NCBI RefSeq assembly: GCF_000949475.1
Contig: NZ_JRHC01000005.1
Location: 434,001 to 498,000 of the forward strand
DNA: 64,000 nucleotides
Direction: 5' to 3'
DNA from: Draconibacterium sediminis
Lineage (GTDB): Bacteria; Bacteroidota; Bacteroidia; Bacteroidales; Prolixibacteraceae
The notes below the pieces were generated by a model, which worked only from the letters and a program-made list of their open reading frames with translations, was not told the origin of the DNA and did not search any database. The translations under genes were made by a program, and so were the position numbers. Of the stretch, positions 1 through 8,835 are shown one piece after another. Every line of letters begins with the position of its first letter. Position 1 is the stretch's first letter.

Positions 1-18
1 ATAGTTACAACAAGTGAC

Positions 19-26
19 TATTTTTG
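19..26 (+). promoter_or_regulatory. Bacteroidetes-type -7 box before the first gene
   Basis: The octamer TATTTTTG fits the Bacteroidetes -7 consensus TAnnTTTG. It lies 19 bases before the ATG at 46, so the leader would be very short. A strong Shine-Dalgarno-like AAGGAGG follows at 35-41. The -33 element would fall at or before the window edge and cannot be judged. Confidence 0.45.
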
Positions 27-45
27 TTCGAACGAAGGAGGTTAA

Positions 46-798
46 ATGGAGGAAGATAAATTTTATAATAATATTCAGAAAGCATTGGACGATCTGCCCG
101 AAAACTTTAGTATTCTGGAGGAACAGATAGATGTTGGTATTCAGATGAAATACTTTGAATTTGCCCGACTACTGAAGGACAGGGACATATCGGAAGAATG
201 TTTTGAGGCGAGAGAGGAACTTTTTGACAAAGAAGTTGACGAAGAACGTAAAAAGGAAATACTGACAGCCATTGCGGTGTACGATGACGTGAAAGCGTAC
301 CGTACGCTTGAGAAGTTTGTTGAAGAGGCTGAGGGTGACCTGAAACAATGGGGAACGCTGGCTTTGCAGGAAAGCAGAATGCTGATGCATAGCTCCTTAC
401 TTGATGAGCAACAGGTGTTTATATCAACCGGACTGGGTGGAAAAGGCAAAAAATTGCGCTATTTTGTGGTGTTCCTTTCGGTTAATGAGAACGAAATGTT
501 AACAGAAGCGCAACAAAAGCTTCTTAAAGATGAGTTAATATTCGAGCTCAACAAGCAGGAAGGAGTGTTTGAATCGATGGACTTTATGGAAGGTTTTTCA
601 TCGGCTTTGGTAATGTTGCCGATTACTGCCGAAATCAGAGATACATTTCAGAATGTAATTAACGAGTGCAATCAGTACGGTGGCTTTTTACGCGAAGATA
701 TGGTAATTACCAATGTTAAGATTTTGTCGCGTAGCGAGATTATACAATTAATACATCATAAGGAAAATAAGAATAACGATGAGTTGGAAAACGAATAA
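46..798 (+). CDS. conserved hypothetical protein, acidic, 250 aa
   Basis: I do not recognise the family. The protein is soluble, acidic and mostly helical in the first 120 residues, where Glu- and Lys-rich stretches include a segment resembling the paired-helix UVR-type pattern (FEFARLLKDR, about residues 38-47). The second half looks alpha/beta. No signal peptide or membrane span is visible. The ATG at 46 is preceded by AAGGAGG at 35-41, a rare feature in Bacteroidetes, where ribosomes hide the anti-Shine-Dalgarno sequence. Its last 20 bases overlap the start of the next gene, which suggests translational coupling and a shared task with the thiamine-binding-type protein. No function is proposed. 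Confidence 0.8.
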   Translation: MEEDKFYNNIQKALDDLPENFSILEEQIDVGIQMKYFEFARLLKDRDISEECFEAREELFDKEVDEERKKEILTAIAVYDDVKAYRTLEKFVEEAEGDLKQWGTLALQESRMLMHSSLLDEQQVFISTGLGGKGKKLRYFVVFLSVNENEMLTEAQQKLLKDELIFELNKQEGVFESMDFMEGFSSALVMLPITAEIRDTFQNVINECNQYGGFLREDMVITNVKILSRSEIIQLIHHKENKNNDELENE

Positions 799-1081
799 GA
801 TAAATGTGGCTATTCAGGTATTGCCTGAAGCCGACGGAAAAATAAAATACGAATTGGTTGACAAAGCGATTGAAACCATCCAAAAATCGGGATACCGCTA
901 CCAGGTGTGCCCGTTTGAAACTGTAGTTGAATGTGGATTTCATGAATTTCCGGATTTGCTGGAGCGTATTCATGAGGCCTGCGGCGAAGCAGGAACACAA
1001 CGAATGATCACCAATATGAAACTTCAGGTGAATTTTGAAAAAAATGTGGCCATTGAAGATAAAATGGAAAAATACTCGTAA
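779..1081 (+). CDS. MTH1187 family thiamine-binding-type protein
   Basis: The 100-residue protein matches the small MTH1187/YkoF-like family (DUF77), a ferredoxin-like fold; some members bind thiamine or related ligands in the cytoplasm. Supporting features are the N-terminal strand NVAIQVLP, the segment VDKAIETIQKSG, the central FETVVECGF and the helix that ends in a Gly/Arg-rich turn. The length is typical. It starts inside the end of the upstream gene (overlap 779-798), so the two are almost certainly one transcript. The family assignment is by pattern; the ligand in this organism is not shown by the sequence. Confidence 0.75.
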   Translation: MSWKTNKINVAIQVLPEADGKIKYELVDKAIETIQKSGYRYQVCPFETVVECGFHEFPDLLERIHEACGEAGTQRMITNMKLQVNFEKNVAIEDKMEKYS

Positions 1082-1168
1082 TTATTTTGCTGTTAGGCGG
1101 TTGAATACCTCAGCAGAAAAGCAGGCAAAAATGAATTGTAATTAATTTCAATAAAATTTCTGTGCAGA

Positions 1169-1199
1169 TTTGTATTTATACAAATAAGCGCTATATTTG
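1169..1199 (+). promoter_or_regulatory. promoter of tRNA-Arg(ACG)
   Basis: A -33 element TTTG (1169-1172) and a -7 element TATATTTG (1192-1199) are separated by 19 bases, which fits the Bacteroidetes sigma-ABfr consensus. The tRNA begins 27 bases after the -7 box. Confidence 0.6.
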
Positions 1200-1225
1200 C
1201 ACCGCTTTTAAAGCAAACGCGTTCT

Positions 1226-1302
1226 GGACCTGTAGCTTAATTGGATAGAGCACCTGACTACGGATCAGGAGGTTAGGGGTTCGAGTCCCTTCAGGTTCAC
1301 CA
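1226..1302 (+). tRNA. tRNA-Arg (anticodon ACG)
   Basis: A full cloverleaf can be drawn. The acceptor stem GGACCTG pairs with CAGGTTC, with one G-U pair. The D arm is GCTT/GAGC. The anticodon stem CCTGA/TCAGG holds the loop CTACGGA with anticodon ACG, and the T arm contains GGTTCGAGTCC. The 3' CCA is encoded (1300-1302). The ACG anticodon is normally changed to ICG by TadA and reads CGU, CGC and CGA. Confidence 0.97.
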
Positions 1303-1310
1303 GAAAACTA

Positions 1311-1346
1311 AAGAGTTGTAAGATGTATTTCTTGCAACTCTTTTTT
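1311..1346 (+). terminator. rho-independent terminator after tRNA-Arg
   Basis: A 12-bp stem (1311-1322 with 1331-1342, one G-U pair) encloses an 8-base loop and is followed by a T tract. It sits 9 bases after the tRNA. It may also serve the converging S41 peptidase gene, but the T tract favours the plus strand. Confidence 0.8.
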
Positions 1347-1387
1347 GTTTTCGGAGACCCTCAAAAGAATCCTCTTCCGATTTACTT

Positions 1388-2613
1388 TTATCTTATCTTT
1401 TCAATTACCCATTGTAACATATTGTCCTCTCCCCGCGAAAAACTTTTCCATTCGTATTGTAAGGGAATATCGGGTTGCACGCCTTCAGAAAATTCTTCCT
1501 GAATACGAAACAGGCGTTTCGAGTAACAGATGACAAGTTTGGAGTTGGGAAGCTCAAAAGTGTCCATATCCTGAAACCCGGTTGGATTTGAACCTGTAGG
1601 TTCGCCAACAATTTTTGCGTTTAGCAATTCGCGAAATAAGGCTGTGTTACTTGTTGCTGCCGAAAAAGTGACTTTGTCAGCCAAAACATAAACACCCGAT
1701 TTCCAGTCAACCGGATCGGCAAGATTTAAAGCATTGGCCAAAACCAGACCGGCATAAAGATCGCCACCGCCATTATTTCGCAAATCAATAACCAGTTCGT
1801 GGATATTGTTTTGAAAAATATAGCCCACTATTTCTTCACCAATGTGCATCATCTCTTCAAAGGTTGGGTAGCTTTCAAAATGAATGTACAGACCATCGGT
1901 GCCTGAAATTGGAGCGTACCAAAAACCTTCAATTGAAGTTGTATCAGGTTTCTTGATCTTGGGAACTGAGATTGTGAGTTCTGCAAATTCTATAGGTTCG
2001 TTATCTGCAGAAACGCTTAGTGTTTCTGTAAAAACAGTACCGTCGTCGCTTTTAAAATAAACGAGGCTTTGTCTTTTTGTTTGATGAGCTTTAATTCAAA
2101 AAGCACTTCACTAATCGGGAAATACTGTGCAGTTCGGATAATTGCTGAGTGCCGGTTTTCAACAAACTGCGCTACCTCGCTAACTTTTTGTGCTGCAATT
2201 GCAATTGGAGTTTCATCAACAGCAATAAGTTGGGTTCCCAATAGGTGATCGAAACCTTGGACTATTTTTACAATGCGCCAGTCGTTGCCAAATTGCTGGA
2301 TTTCGAAGGGGAAATTATGAGTTTCCACATTGCTTAAGGAAATAGCGGTATGTCCGTCACCAATTTTTTGGGTCAGGCGCATCAGGTCCATTACAAGCTG
2401 AAAATCGGTTTTATTATCTATCGATGACTTAATTAGCTCTAACTCCGAATCAAACTCGGCTTTCGAAATTCTGTTGTAAAGATCAATGTGTTTTTCCTCT
2501 AATCCGGTTTTATAGGCTTTCAGATCCTGCAGCCAAAATTCTTTTTCCGTTTGCTGGGCGAAAACCTTTAAAACGGCAAGGCATAGGATTAATGTAACCA
2601 GTATGTTCTTCAT
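1388..2613 (-). pseudogene. S41 family peptidase with one frameshift
   Basis: This is a C-terminal-processing-type (TSP/S41) secreted peptidase interrupted by a single frameshift. The first part (2613-2017) starts with a signal peptide ending near FAQQ, continues through the N-terminal domain and stops after a short out-of-frame tail. The second part (open from about 2049 down to 1388) carries the S41 core: LVIDLRNNGGGD and a segment with KVTFSAATSNTALFRE, where the catalytic Ser is expected (TFSAA). Reading the genomic DNA with one extra base at 2050-2053 joins the parts into about 408 residues. The break lies exactly on T-TTA-AAA (2050-2056), a classical -1 slippery heptamer, so it may be a mutation, a sequencing error or true slippage. 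Only the first two are common for this family. Confidence 0.8.
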
Positions 2614-2616
2614 TTA

Positions 2617-3252
2617 TTACGTGTTTAACAGCTTGCTGAGTTCTTCAATATTGGTTCCGCTCAGTATTTGCACCGATTGGGTAATTTTTTCAATATCCCA
2701 ATCCCACCACCTGAGTTTTAGCAGCGCTTCAATTTGCTCCTCCGAGAAACGTTTACGAATAGGTTTTGCAGGATTTCCACCAACAATGGAGTAAGGTTCA
2801 ACATCTTTTGTTACGGTTGAATTTGTTGCAATAATTGCCCCGTCGCCAATTTTAACACCAGGCATTATTGTTGCATTACTTCCAATCCAAACATCGTTGC
2901 CAATTTCTGTATCGCCTTTGTGCGGATACGTTTTTCCTTCCATGGCATTTGCCCAGTCTTCTCCGAAAATGGAGAACGGGTAAGTGGAAATAGCGTCGGC
3001 AAGGTGGTTGCCACCATTCATTATAAACCTAACGCCTGATGCAATCATACAAAACTTGCCGATTATGAGCTTGTCGCCCACAAAATCGAAGTGGTATTTC
3101 ACATTTTTTTCGAAGTTATTCACGTCTTCAAAATCGTCGTAGTACGTGTAGTCGCCCACAATGATATTAGGATTTTTGATGATGTTTTTCAGAAAACACA
3201 AGCGGTCGTAGTGGGGGAGCGGGAATGTTTTGTTTTTATCCGGGATATTCAT
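2617..3252 (-). CDS. Vat/CatB-like xenobiotic O-acetyltransferase
   Basis: This is a left-handed beta-helix (hexapeptide repeat) acetyltransferase of the xenobiotic group, which includes streptogramin A and chloramphenicol acetyltransferases using acetyl-CoA. Diagnostic features are the opening region with a conserved Tyr-rich segment (GDYTYYDD), the catalytic-loop motif FIMNGGNH near residue 80 with its His, the repeat series IGNDVWIGSNATIMPGVKIG, and the C-terminal GGNPAKPIRKRF followed by a helix. The length (211 aa) is normal. Its stop lies 3 bases from the start of the S41 gene, so they are cotranscribed. True drug resistance cannot be assumed, because many chromosomal members have unknown substrates. 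Confidence 0.85.
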   Translation of the reverse strand: MNIPDKNKTFPLPHYDRLCFLKNIIKNPNIIVGDYTYYDDFEDVNNFEKNVKYHFDFVGDKLIIGKFCMIASGVRFIMNGGNHLADAISTYPFSIFGEDWANAMEGKTYPHKGDTEIGNDVWIGSNATIMPGVKIGDGAIIATNSTVTKDVEPYSIVGGNPAKPIRKRFSEEQIEALLKLRWWDWDIEKITQSVQILSGTNIEELSKLLNT

Positions 3253-3278
3253 ATTTGTTCGTTTTTAAGATGAGGTAT

Positions 3279-4127
3279 CTATTTGACTGAATCATAAAAG
3301 AAATCAATTAGTTTATGCGTGCCAAATTTGGGAGCAACCATATCGAAGGCCATTGCGGTAAGGAAAAATTCGACAGGACCATAAGTTTTTTGAGGGAAGA
3401 AAGTACGGACAAAACCGATACTTGCTTTTCGCAGGAAATCGGGAAGATGTACAATTTTAATCTTTTTGCCGCTAGCTTGTAAAGCCATCTCTGCAATTTG
3501 GTTGTGCGAAAGGATATCGGGGCCACCAACCTCAATTTCTGTTTTGTCTGTCTCTATGGCATCGAAACAAACTTTAGCGAGGTCGGCACCGTGTATCGGA
3601 TTTAATTTTTTATGGCCGTTTCCAAAAAGGTAAACGCTGCCTTTTTTTGCCATTTCCAGAAAGTCTTTCATATCAGAGAAAAATCCTGTTGGCCGGATAA
3701 CAGTGTAATTAAGCCCCGAATTTTTAAGCTCGTCAACAAATCGTTCCTTTGCTTCGCAAATCTTCAGCTGCTTCATGTTTTGTCCGTTCAATACCGATAC
3801 ATAAATGAATTTCCTAACGCCCGCTTCTACTGCCTCATTTAACAGGTTTTTGTTCGCCTGATAATCAACGTCCATGTAGGTTAGTCCATCTTTCTGGCGG
3901 GTTATTCCAACGGTTGAAATAACCGTGTCGACTCCATTAAGTAGGCCTTTTAATGACTCCGGCCGTGTAAGTTCAGCTTTTACCTTTTGTAAATTCTTGC
4001 TGTCGAAAGCGGCCAGTTTTTCCGTATTCCTTGCCAATGCGATTCCTTCAGCGTTTAATTCGATTAATTGCCCCACCAAATATTTTCCTAAATATCCGGT
4101 AGCGCCGGCTATGGCTATCTTTTTCAC
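3279..4127 (-). CDS. NAD(P)-binding atypical SDR (NmrA-like) protein
   Basis: The N-terminus KKIAIAGATGYLGKYLV is the Rossmann motif GATGxLG of atypical short-chain dehydrogenases. Further family features are the segment STVGITRQKDG and the helix with FIYVSVLN followed by RPTGFFSDM. The YxxxK catalytic pair of classical SDRs is not evident, so an NmrA-like sensor or isomerase/reductase is more likely than a classical dehydrogenase. The start codon is GTG at 4127. It is the middle member of a minus-strand set that also contains the hydrolase at 4146-4946. The substrate is unknown. Confidence 0.8.
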   Translation of the reverse strand: MKKIAIAGATGYLGKYLVGQLIELNAEGIALARNTEKLAAFDSKNLQKVKAELTRPESLKGLLNGVDTVISTVGITRQKDGLTYMDVDYQANKNLLNEAVEAGVRKFIYVSVLNGQNMKQLKICEAKERFVDELKNSGLNYTVIRPTGFFSDMKDFLEMAKKGSVYLFGNGHKKLNPIHGADLAKVCFDAIETDKTEIEVGGPDILSHNQIAEMALQASGKKIKIVHLPDFLRKASIGFVRTFFPQKTYGPVEFFLTAMAFDMVAPKFGTHKLIDFFYDSVK

Positions 4128-4145
4128 TTTTGTTTGAGTTTTAGT

Positions 4146-4946
4146 TTACAGTTCATTCTTGATAATGGTATCACTAATCGTATTTCTGCTTGTACTGCTG
4201 TTGTGTACGTTGTTGGCTGTTCTGGTTGTGCCTCTATATAGCAGAAAAACATCTTTTAAAGATCGGAATAATTTTTTTGCCCTTTTTCTTAACTGGTTTG
4301 CCGGGTAGAAGACATCATCTTCAGCAGCAAAAATGTATAATGGGGTTTGAATCTTTGCCGCTTCAATTTCTGAAATTTCGGGGATTCGGAAAATGTTCGT
4401 TGTCAGTTTTTCTTTTCTGAGTATTCTGAATCTTTTTACTGAAAAAAGCACTTTGAAAAAATACCTGAGCCGACTGGGTTTAACGATTCCTGCCGGAGCA
4501 ACCAAAAAGGTTTTGGCAATTCGTTTTTCGTCGAATGCTAAAGTTTTCAGGGCAATAAAACCACCCCCGCCAAAGGCCAGCAATATTGCGTGCTTAACAC
4601 CTAAGCGCGATAAAATTTCGAACATCCATTTTCCGTACGAGTTGTTTTGTAAGTTAGGCTGAATCTCTGCACTTCGGCCGGCTAAATTCGGCAGATCAAC
4701 AGCATAAATTTTAAAGTCGTTTACCAGTTCTTTTAACGTTTCAAATTCGAGTGGAGCACATGTTTCAGCTCCGTGTATAAATACCAGCGCACGTTTGTTC
4801 TCGGTACCTGTAATTGCAATATTGGTGTCGCCGTAGGTGGTCTCAATAATCATTAGCTCGTAGCGCACCGGCAATTCATCTAACTTTTGCGCGTACCTAT
4901 TTGCAATTTTTTGTATGGCTTCTCCACTTCGAAAATAGGTGCTCAT
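4146..4946 (-). CDS. alpha/beta hydrolase
   Basis: The protein of 266 residues has the alpha/beta hydrolase layout. The strand RALVFIHGAETCAP carries the HG oxyanion element, the region before LLAFGGGGFIALKTL is where the nucleophile elbow is expected, and a late strand ends in FAAEDDVFYPANQ with the acid. The elbow reads A-F-G-G-G instead of G-x-S-x-G, so the usual Ser nucleophile is missing and the protein may not be a classical esterase. The last 30 residues are rich in Asn, Thr and Ser and look unrelated to the fold. The ATG overlaps the stop of the upstream serine hydrolase gene by 4 bases, indicating coupling. Confidence 0.75.
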   Translation of the reverse strand: MSTYFRSGEAIQKIANRYAQKLDELPVRYELMIIETTYGDTNIAITGTENKRALVFIHGAETCAPLEFETLKELVNDFKIYAVDLPNLAGRSAEIQPNLQNNSYGKWMFEILSRLGVKHAILLAFGGGGFIALKTLAFDEKRIAKTFLVAPAGIVKPSRLRYFFKVLFSVKRFRILRKEKLTTNIFRIPEISEIEAAKIQTPLYIFAAEDDVFYPANQLRKRAKKLFRSLKDVFLLYRGTTRTANNVHNSSTSRNTISDTIIKNEL

Positions 4947-6124
4947 TGATTTTCAGTATTCTTTAAAATAAGCGAAAGCACTTTTACCATAAGTACTACC
5001 GATTCTTTTACTTCCACAGTTTGATTTAATGTACCGGCGAGGTATACGTCCAATTCCGGACAATAAAACATAAAGGAACCTGTGCTTCCGGAATGGCCGA
5101 TAATGGTTAAATCCGGAAGTGTTGGAAACAATTTTCGAAAGGCGATTTTGCGCAGGCCAAAACCATATTCCATTCCATGCGTTTCAGGTACCCAGTGTTG
5201 CATTGTTTGTAATGTTTCGGCTGAAATAATTTTACCAGAAAAAAGTGCCTGCTGGAATTTTATCAAATCGCTACCGGTAGAAACCAACCCGCCTCCGGCC
5301 CAATCCGCGCTAAGACTTGCAATTGAGCTCACCTCAAAATCGCCTGCATAAGTTTCAGCCAACTTTAAAGTCTGCTCCAGTGGTGTCGATCGTAAATGCA
5401 TGGAGGTGTGTTCCATTTCCAGCGGCTTAAAAAAGTGCTCCTCAAAATAATTGTGCAAGTTTGTTCCACTCTGTTTCTCTATGATTAAGCCAAGCAAAAC
5501 ATATTCCGTATCGGTGTAATTAAATCCGTTTCCGGGAACAAAAAGTGGCTCCATTTTCTGTTTTGCAAACTCAATGGTTTCCACTGGTTCCCAGAATTTG
5601 TCCGGTTCGCTAAACAGCAACTCCATCACATTGGCACGGCCGTCAATGGTCTTTCCTTCGAAATAATCGGGCAACCCTGACGTGTGTTGTAGTAAATGTG
5701 CAATCGTTATTTCAGCCGAATAATCCACTCCGTTGTATACATGCAGGCCTTGCATAATTGAATCGGGCAAATACCTGCTAATCGGATCGCTGAACTTCAG
5801 CTTATTTTGCTCCACCAATTGTGCGATGGCAGTTGCAGTAAATGTTTTCCCAATACTGGCTGTTAAAAAAGGATTGTCGGAGCTTACTTTTTCGCCACTC
5901 TGAAATGTAGCACCTGTATAGTTCCAGTCGATAGAACGCGAAGGAGAATACACGCTCAGAAATGCATTTCGGATGTTGTTCTTCTTCAGTTGCTTTTGGA
6001 ACAGTTCTTCTGTTTTCTGCTTTATGCCGGTATTGTTGTTGTTCGTGCATTGCAGAAATATTCCCAGCAAAATGAAAAGTACTACTACTCCGAATTTTGA
6101 CTTATTGACTATGGATAAATACAT
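4943..6124 (-). CDS. serine hydrolase, beta-lactamase/D-alanyl carboxypeptidase-like lipoprotein
   Basis: This is a member of the class C beta-lactamase-related serine hydrolase family (PF00144). The catalytic Ser-x-x-Lys is in TASIGKTFTATAI, the Tyr motif is probably FNYTDTEYVLLG, and the third motif is GHSGSTGSFMFY. The chosen start at 6124 gives a lipoprotein signal ending in FLQC, which places the enzyme outside the inner membrane. An upstream in-frame start at 6178 would overlap the neighbouring barrel gene and spoil the signal peptide. The substrate may be a peptidoglycan peptide, an ester or a D-amino-acid peptide. Antibiotic resistance is not implied. Confidence 0.85.
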   Translation of the reverse strand: MYLSIVNKSKFGVVVLFILLGIFLQCTNNNNTGIKQKTEELFQKQLKKNNIRNAFLSVYSPSRSIDWNYTGATFQSGEKVSSDNPFLTASIGKTFTATAIAQLVEQNKLKFSDPISRYLPDSIMQGLHVYNGVDYSAEITIAHLLQHTSGLPDYFEGKTIDGRANVMELLFSEPDKFWEPVETIEFAKQKMEPLFVPGNGFNYTDTEYVLLGLIIEKQSGTNLHNYFEEHFFKPLEMEHTSMHLRSTPLEQTLKLAETYAGDFEVSSIASLSADWAGGGLVSTGSDLIKFQQALFSGKIISAETLQTMQHWVPETHGMEYGFGLRKIAFRKLFPTLPDLTIIGHSGSTGSFMFYCPELDVYLAGTLNQTVEVKESVVLMVKVLSLILKNTENQ

Positions 6125-6137
6125 TGTATGAAAATAA

Positions 6138-6794
6138 TTAAAATGCGTAGCCGATTGAAAATTCGCCCAGAAATCCATTCATAAAGGTATAATCATCGCG
6201 GAATACATCGATGGCATCCAAGGCTGCCTGGCTCGAATTATTCACTTTTAACTCGTCGTAAGCATAACCGTAACCCAAGGCAAAGTTCAGCGAAAGTCCA
6301 CTTTTCCAAATCCAGCGTTTCCCAACATTTAGGCCAAGAGTGCACTCGGGTAGTTTGAAATCAAAATCTCCGGTTTCCAGCGCACCGTCGCCTTTTATTT
6401 TGCGGTAGCGCGCAAAGGCTCCTGCATAAAAGGAGTTTAAACCTCCGCCAATGTGATAACGGTAGTTTAATATCACCGCTTTTCCGCTTGATTCGATTTT
6501 GGCATCGGAATAGGTATCAGGAATCGTTTCCAGGTCGCCACGTAAAACCAGTCCGTGGTTTTCGCCAAAAAGATGCTCAACATTTGCCGAATAAAATCCA
6601 AAAGCAACTCCTCCTGGACAAACATTTATGGCCGTGCGCGCCGGACTAATCCATCTCTCGTTCTCTTTTTTCGTGTTTTCATGGCTTTGGGCACTTGCAT
6701 TTTGCACTAACAGAACGGTTAGTAACATTAAAACCAAATAAGGTAGTCTTCTTGTTTTTCTCATCGTTGTAGCTTTTTTAATTGTTGTTTTCAT
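6138..6794 (-). CDS. outer membrane beta-barrel protein, hypothetical
   Basis: A signal peptide ends at ASAQ near residue 36. The mature part alternates polar and hydrophobic residues in barrel-like strands (for example VILNYRYHIG, FYAGAFARYRKI, LSLNFALGYGYAYDEL) and ends in the aromatic residue typical of Bacteroidetes outer membrane proteins (GYAF). The size of about 182 mature residues suggests an eight-stranded barrel. An internal ATG at 6764 is an alternative start. It lies just downstream of the TolB/TPR/AraC regulator gene and upstream of the serine hydrolase, so it is a likely target of that regulator. No specific function can be given. Confidence 0.75.
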   Translation of the reverse strand: MKTTIKKATTMRKTRRLPYLVLMLLTVLLVQNASAQSHENTKKENERWISPARTAINVCPGGVAFGFYSANVEHLFGENHGLVLRGDLETIPDTYSDAKIESSGKAVILNYRYHIGGGLNSFYAGAFARYRKIKGDGALETGDFDFKLPECTLGLNVGKRWIWKSGLSLNFALGYGYAYDELKVNNSSQAALDAIDVFRDDYTFMNGFLGEFSIGYAF

Positions 6795-6958
6795 TTCGAT
6801 TAAATTTTGTTTTCTGTTGTTTTGAATTGTTTTACGCTACAAAGATGAAGCAGAAAAAAGAGTCAATCGTCCGAAAATGTAATTCCGCACTCATTGGTGA
6901 AAATCCGCACTTTGAAGAGATTTGGAACCTTGAGAAGTTGTGGGGCGAAAAATGGGTT

Positions 6959-8749
6959 TTATCCTTTGCTGTTTTTTAACCAGTTGCCGGGCGTTATGCC
7001 TTCAGCCTTTTTAAAGTAAGCGTTAAATACGGTTTTTGAATTAAAACCGCTTTCGTAAGCCATTCCTAAAATAGTGAGGTGGGCGTTTTTCGAATCAGTT
7101 GCAAGTTGTTTAAAATGGACAAGCCTGAATTGGTTAATAAACTCGTTAAAGTTCATGCCCGTTTTTTCATTGATGAGATACGAGAGTTTGTTTGGATGGA
7201 GATTGAGCATTTCGGCCAGCGTTCGTAAACTAAGCTGTGCATTCAGAAATGGTTGTTCCGTTTCGATAAAATTTACCAGTTTTTCAAGCTGTTTGTCTTG
7301 TTCCGGAAATTCTGATTCTGTATTTTTTTCTTTGGCAGGTACATGTTTAATTTCTTCTTCAAGAACAAAATTTGAAATGTGTAATGTACCGAAAGCATCA
7401 AATTTATGAAGTGTTTCCAGTGATGGGTCTTGCCTGAAATTAATAATTTGACCACGTTTTTGAGTAATATATTTACTCAATAATTCAATGGCTTCCAGCT
7501 GGTGCTCGGTATTGGCCAATATAAAAAGTTCGTAGGGAACCATTTGCCGTTTGTCTTCGGCGGTTGATTCCCAGCTTTTTAAAGTTGCTTCGGGCAGCGT
7601 TTTAAGACCTTTGTTTCGCACATTAAAATAGATCTGTTTTACTTCCGGATTGGGAGTATTGACAATAGCCTGTACAAATTCATCCTCTTTGTTCAACCAG
7701 ATCAGGCATAAAATCCGGAGTTCGCGTGCGAGCACAAAATCGGGATTTATTTGCAATGCCTTTTCGATAAGTTGTAGTGCCGTATCAAAATGGCGCTGGT
7801 AGTAATAAATGTGCGAAAGCGTGTAATAATGGTTAGCCGACAGCGGATCCACTTTCATGGCTTTTTGAATGTATTCTTCGGCTTCTTTAAAGTAACCATG
7901 AGAAAGAAGCAGTTCGGCCATTGCCTCCAGTCCGTCGGTAAATCGCGGATGCAGATTCAGTGTTTCAATCAGTTGTTTGTAGGTGGCTTTAAAATCCCAC
8001 TCCATCCAAAAAGTGCGGCCAATAAACGACTGGCCATATTCGGGGAGTGATTTATCAAGATCGCTGGCAATCATAAAATTTCTGATCGCTATTTCAAAAC
8101 CTTGCTCGGCAGGCATATATCCCCAGGCAGCCAGCAAACCGTAACTTTGCACCAAACCGTAGTAGGCGCGTGCAAATTTTGGATCGAGTTGCACGGCAGC
8201 CTCGTAATATTTTGTTGCTTCGGCTATCGAATCGGCATCCCATTTTAATTGATAGAAATGTCCTTTCAAAAACAGCTCATAGGCTTTCATGTTTGTGGTT
8301 GGCTCGCTCACCAGTTGTTCCTGAATGTTAAAGTGCCCAAAATTTTCGCGAATCTGGTTGGCAATAAGCAAACTTATTTCATCCTGAAGGGCAAAAATAT
8401 CTTCAATTTCGCGATCGAAATTTTTCGACCAGAAATGTGTGCCGTCTGCTGCATTTATCAGCTGAGCTGTAATACGAACCCGGCTTTGAACTTTACGAAC
8501 GCTGCCTTCAAGCACCGATGAAACGTCTAACTGCCGGGCAATTTCGCGCACATCAACATGTTTGCCTTTAAACGCAAACGAAGAGGTTCGCGCAATAACC
8601 TTTAACCCGTCGATTTTGGTTAACGCGTTAATTATTTCCTCGGTAATACCATCGCTGAAATATTCGTTGTCCGGGTCGGAGCTCATGTTCACGAAAGGGA
8701 GAACAACAATGGATTTATCGGTATGTATATGGGACGTTTCTTCACCCAT
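6959..8749 (-). CDS. TolB-like / TPR / AraC-type transcriptional regulator
   Basis: Three parts can be read. Residues about 10-135 form the TolB N-terminal-like (FlgO-like) domain common in front of TPR proteins (VVLPFVNMSSDPDNEYFSDG, then VLEGSVRKV and FWSKNFDREIEDIF). Residues about 160-340 are tetratricopeptide repeats (AYYGLVQSYG, HYYTLSHIYYYQRHFDTAL). The last 100 residues are an AraC/XylS DNA-binding domain (LHPNKLSYLINEKTGMNF and MAYESGFNSKTVFNAYFKKA). No membrane span is seen, so it acts in the cytoplasm, probably as an oligomer that senses a partner through the TPR part. The gene points toward the barrel, serine hydrolase and alpha/beta hydrolase genes, which are its likely targets by position. 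Confidence 0.85.
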   Translation of the reverse strand: MGEETSHIHTDKSIVVLPFVNMSSDPDNEYFSDGITEEIINALTKIDGLKVIARTSSFAFKGKHVDVREIARQLDVSSVLEGSVRKVQSRVRITAQLINAADGTHFWSKNFDREIEDIFALQDEISLLIANQIRENFGHFNIQEQLVSEPTTNMKAYELFLKGHFYQLKWDADSIAEATKYYEAAVQLDPKFARAYYGLVQSYGLLAAWGYMPAEQGFEIAIRNFMIASDLDKSLPEYGQSFIGRTFWMEWDFKATYKQLIETLNLHPRFTDGLEAMAELLLSHGYFKEAEEYIQKAMKVDPLSANHYYTLSHIYYYQRHFDTALQLIEKALQINPDFVLARELRILCLIWLNKEDEFVQAIVNTPNPEVKQIYFNVRNKGLKTLPEATLKSWESTAEDKRQMVPYELFILANTEHQLEAIELLSKYITQKRGQIINFRQDPSLETLHKFDAFGTLHISNFVLEEEIKHVPAKEKNTESEFPEQDKQLEKLVNFIETEQPFLNAQLSLRTLAEMLNLHPNKLSYLINEKTGMNFNEFINQFRLVHFKQLATDSKNAHLTILGMAYESGFNSKTVFNAYFKKAEGITPGNWLKNSKG

Positions 8750-8835
8750 TTGGTTGTTAGCTACTTGTTTTTATGCTGTATCTAACAAAATAAGTGGTTC
8801 TTGGTTGATAAGGCCACAAAAAAATATGTAAATAA

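Noticed and set aside
1226-1302. Integration hotspot at tRNA-Arg
   Set aside because: No integrase gene and no direct repeat of the tRNA 3' end was seen nearby.
2617-3252. Functional streptogramin or chloramphenicol resistance gene
   Set aside because: Only the family is shown; no mobile context and many chromosomal homologues lack resistance.
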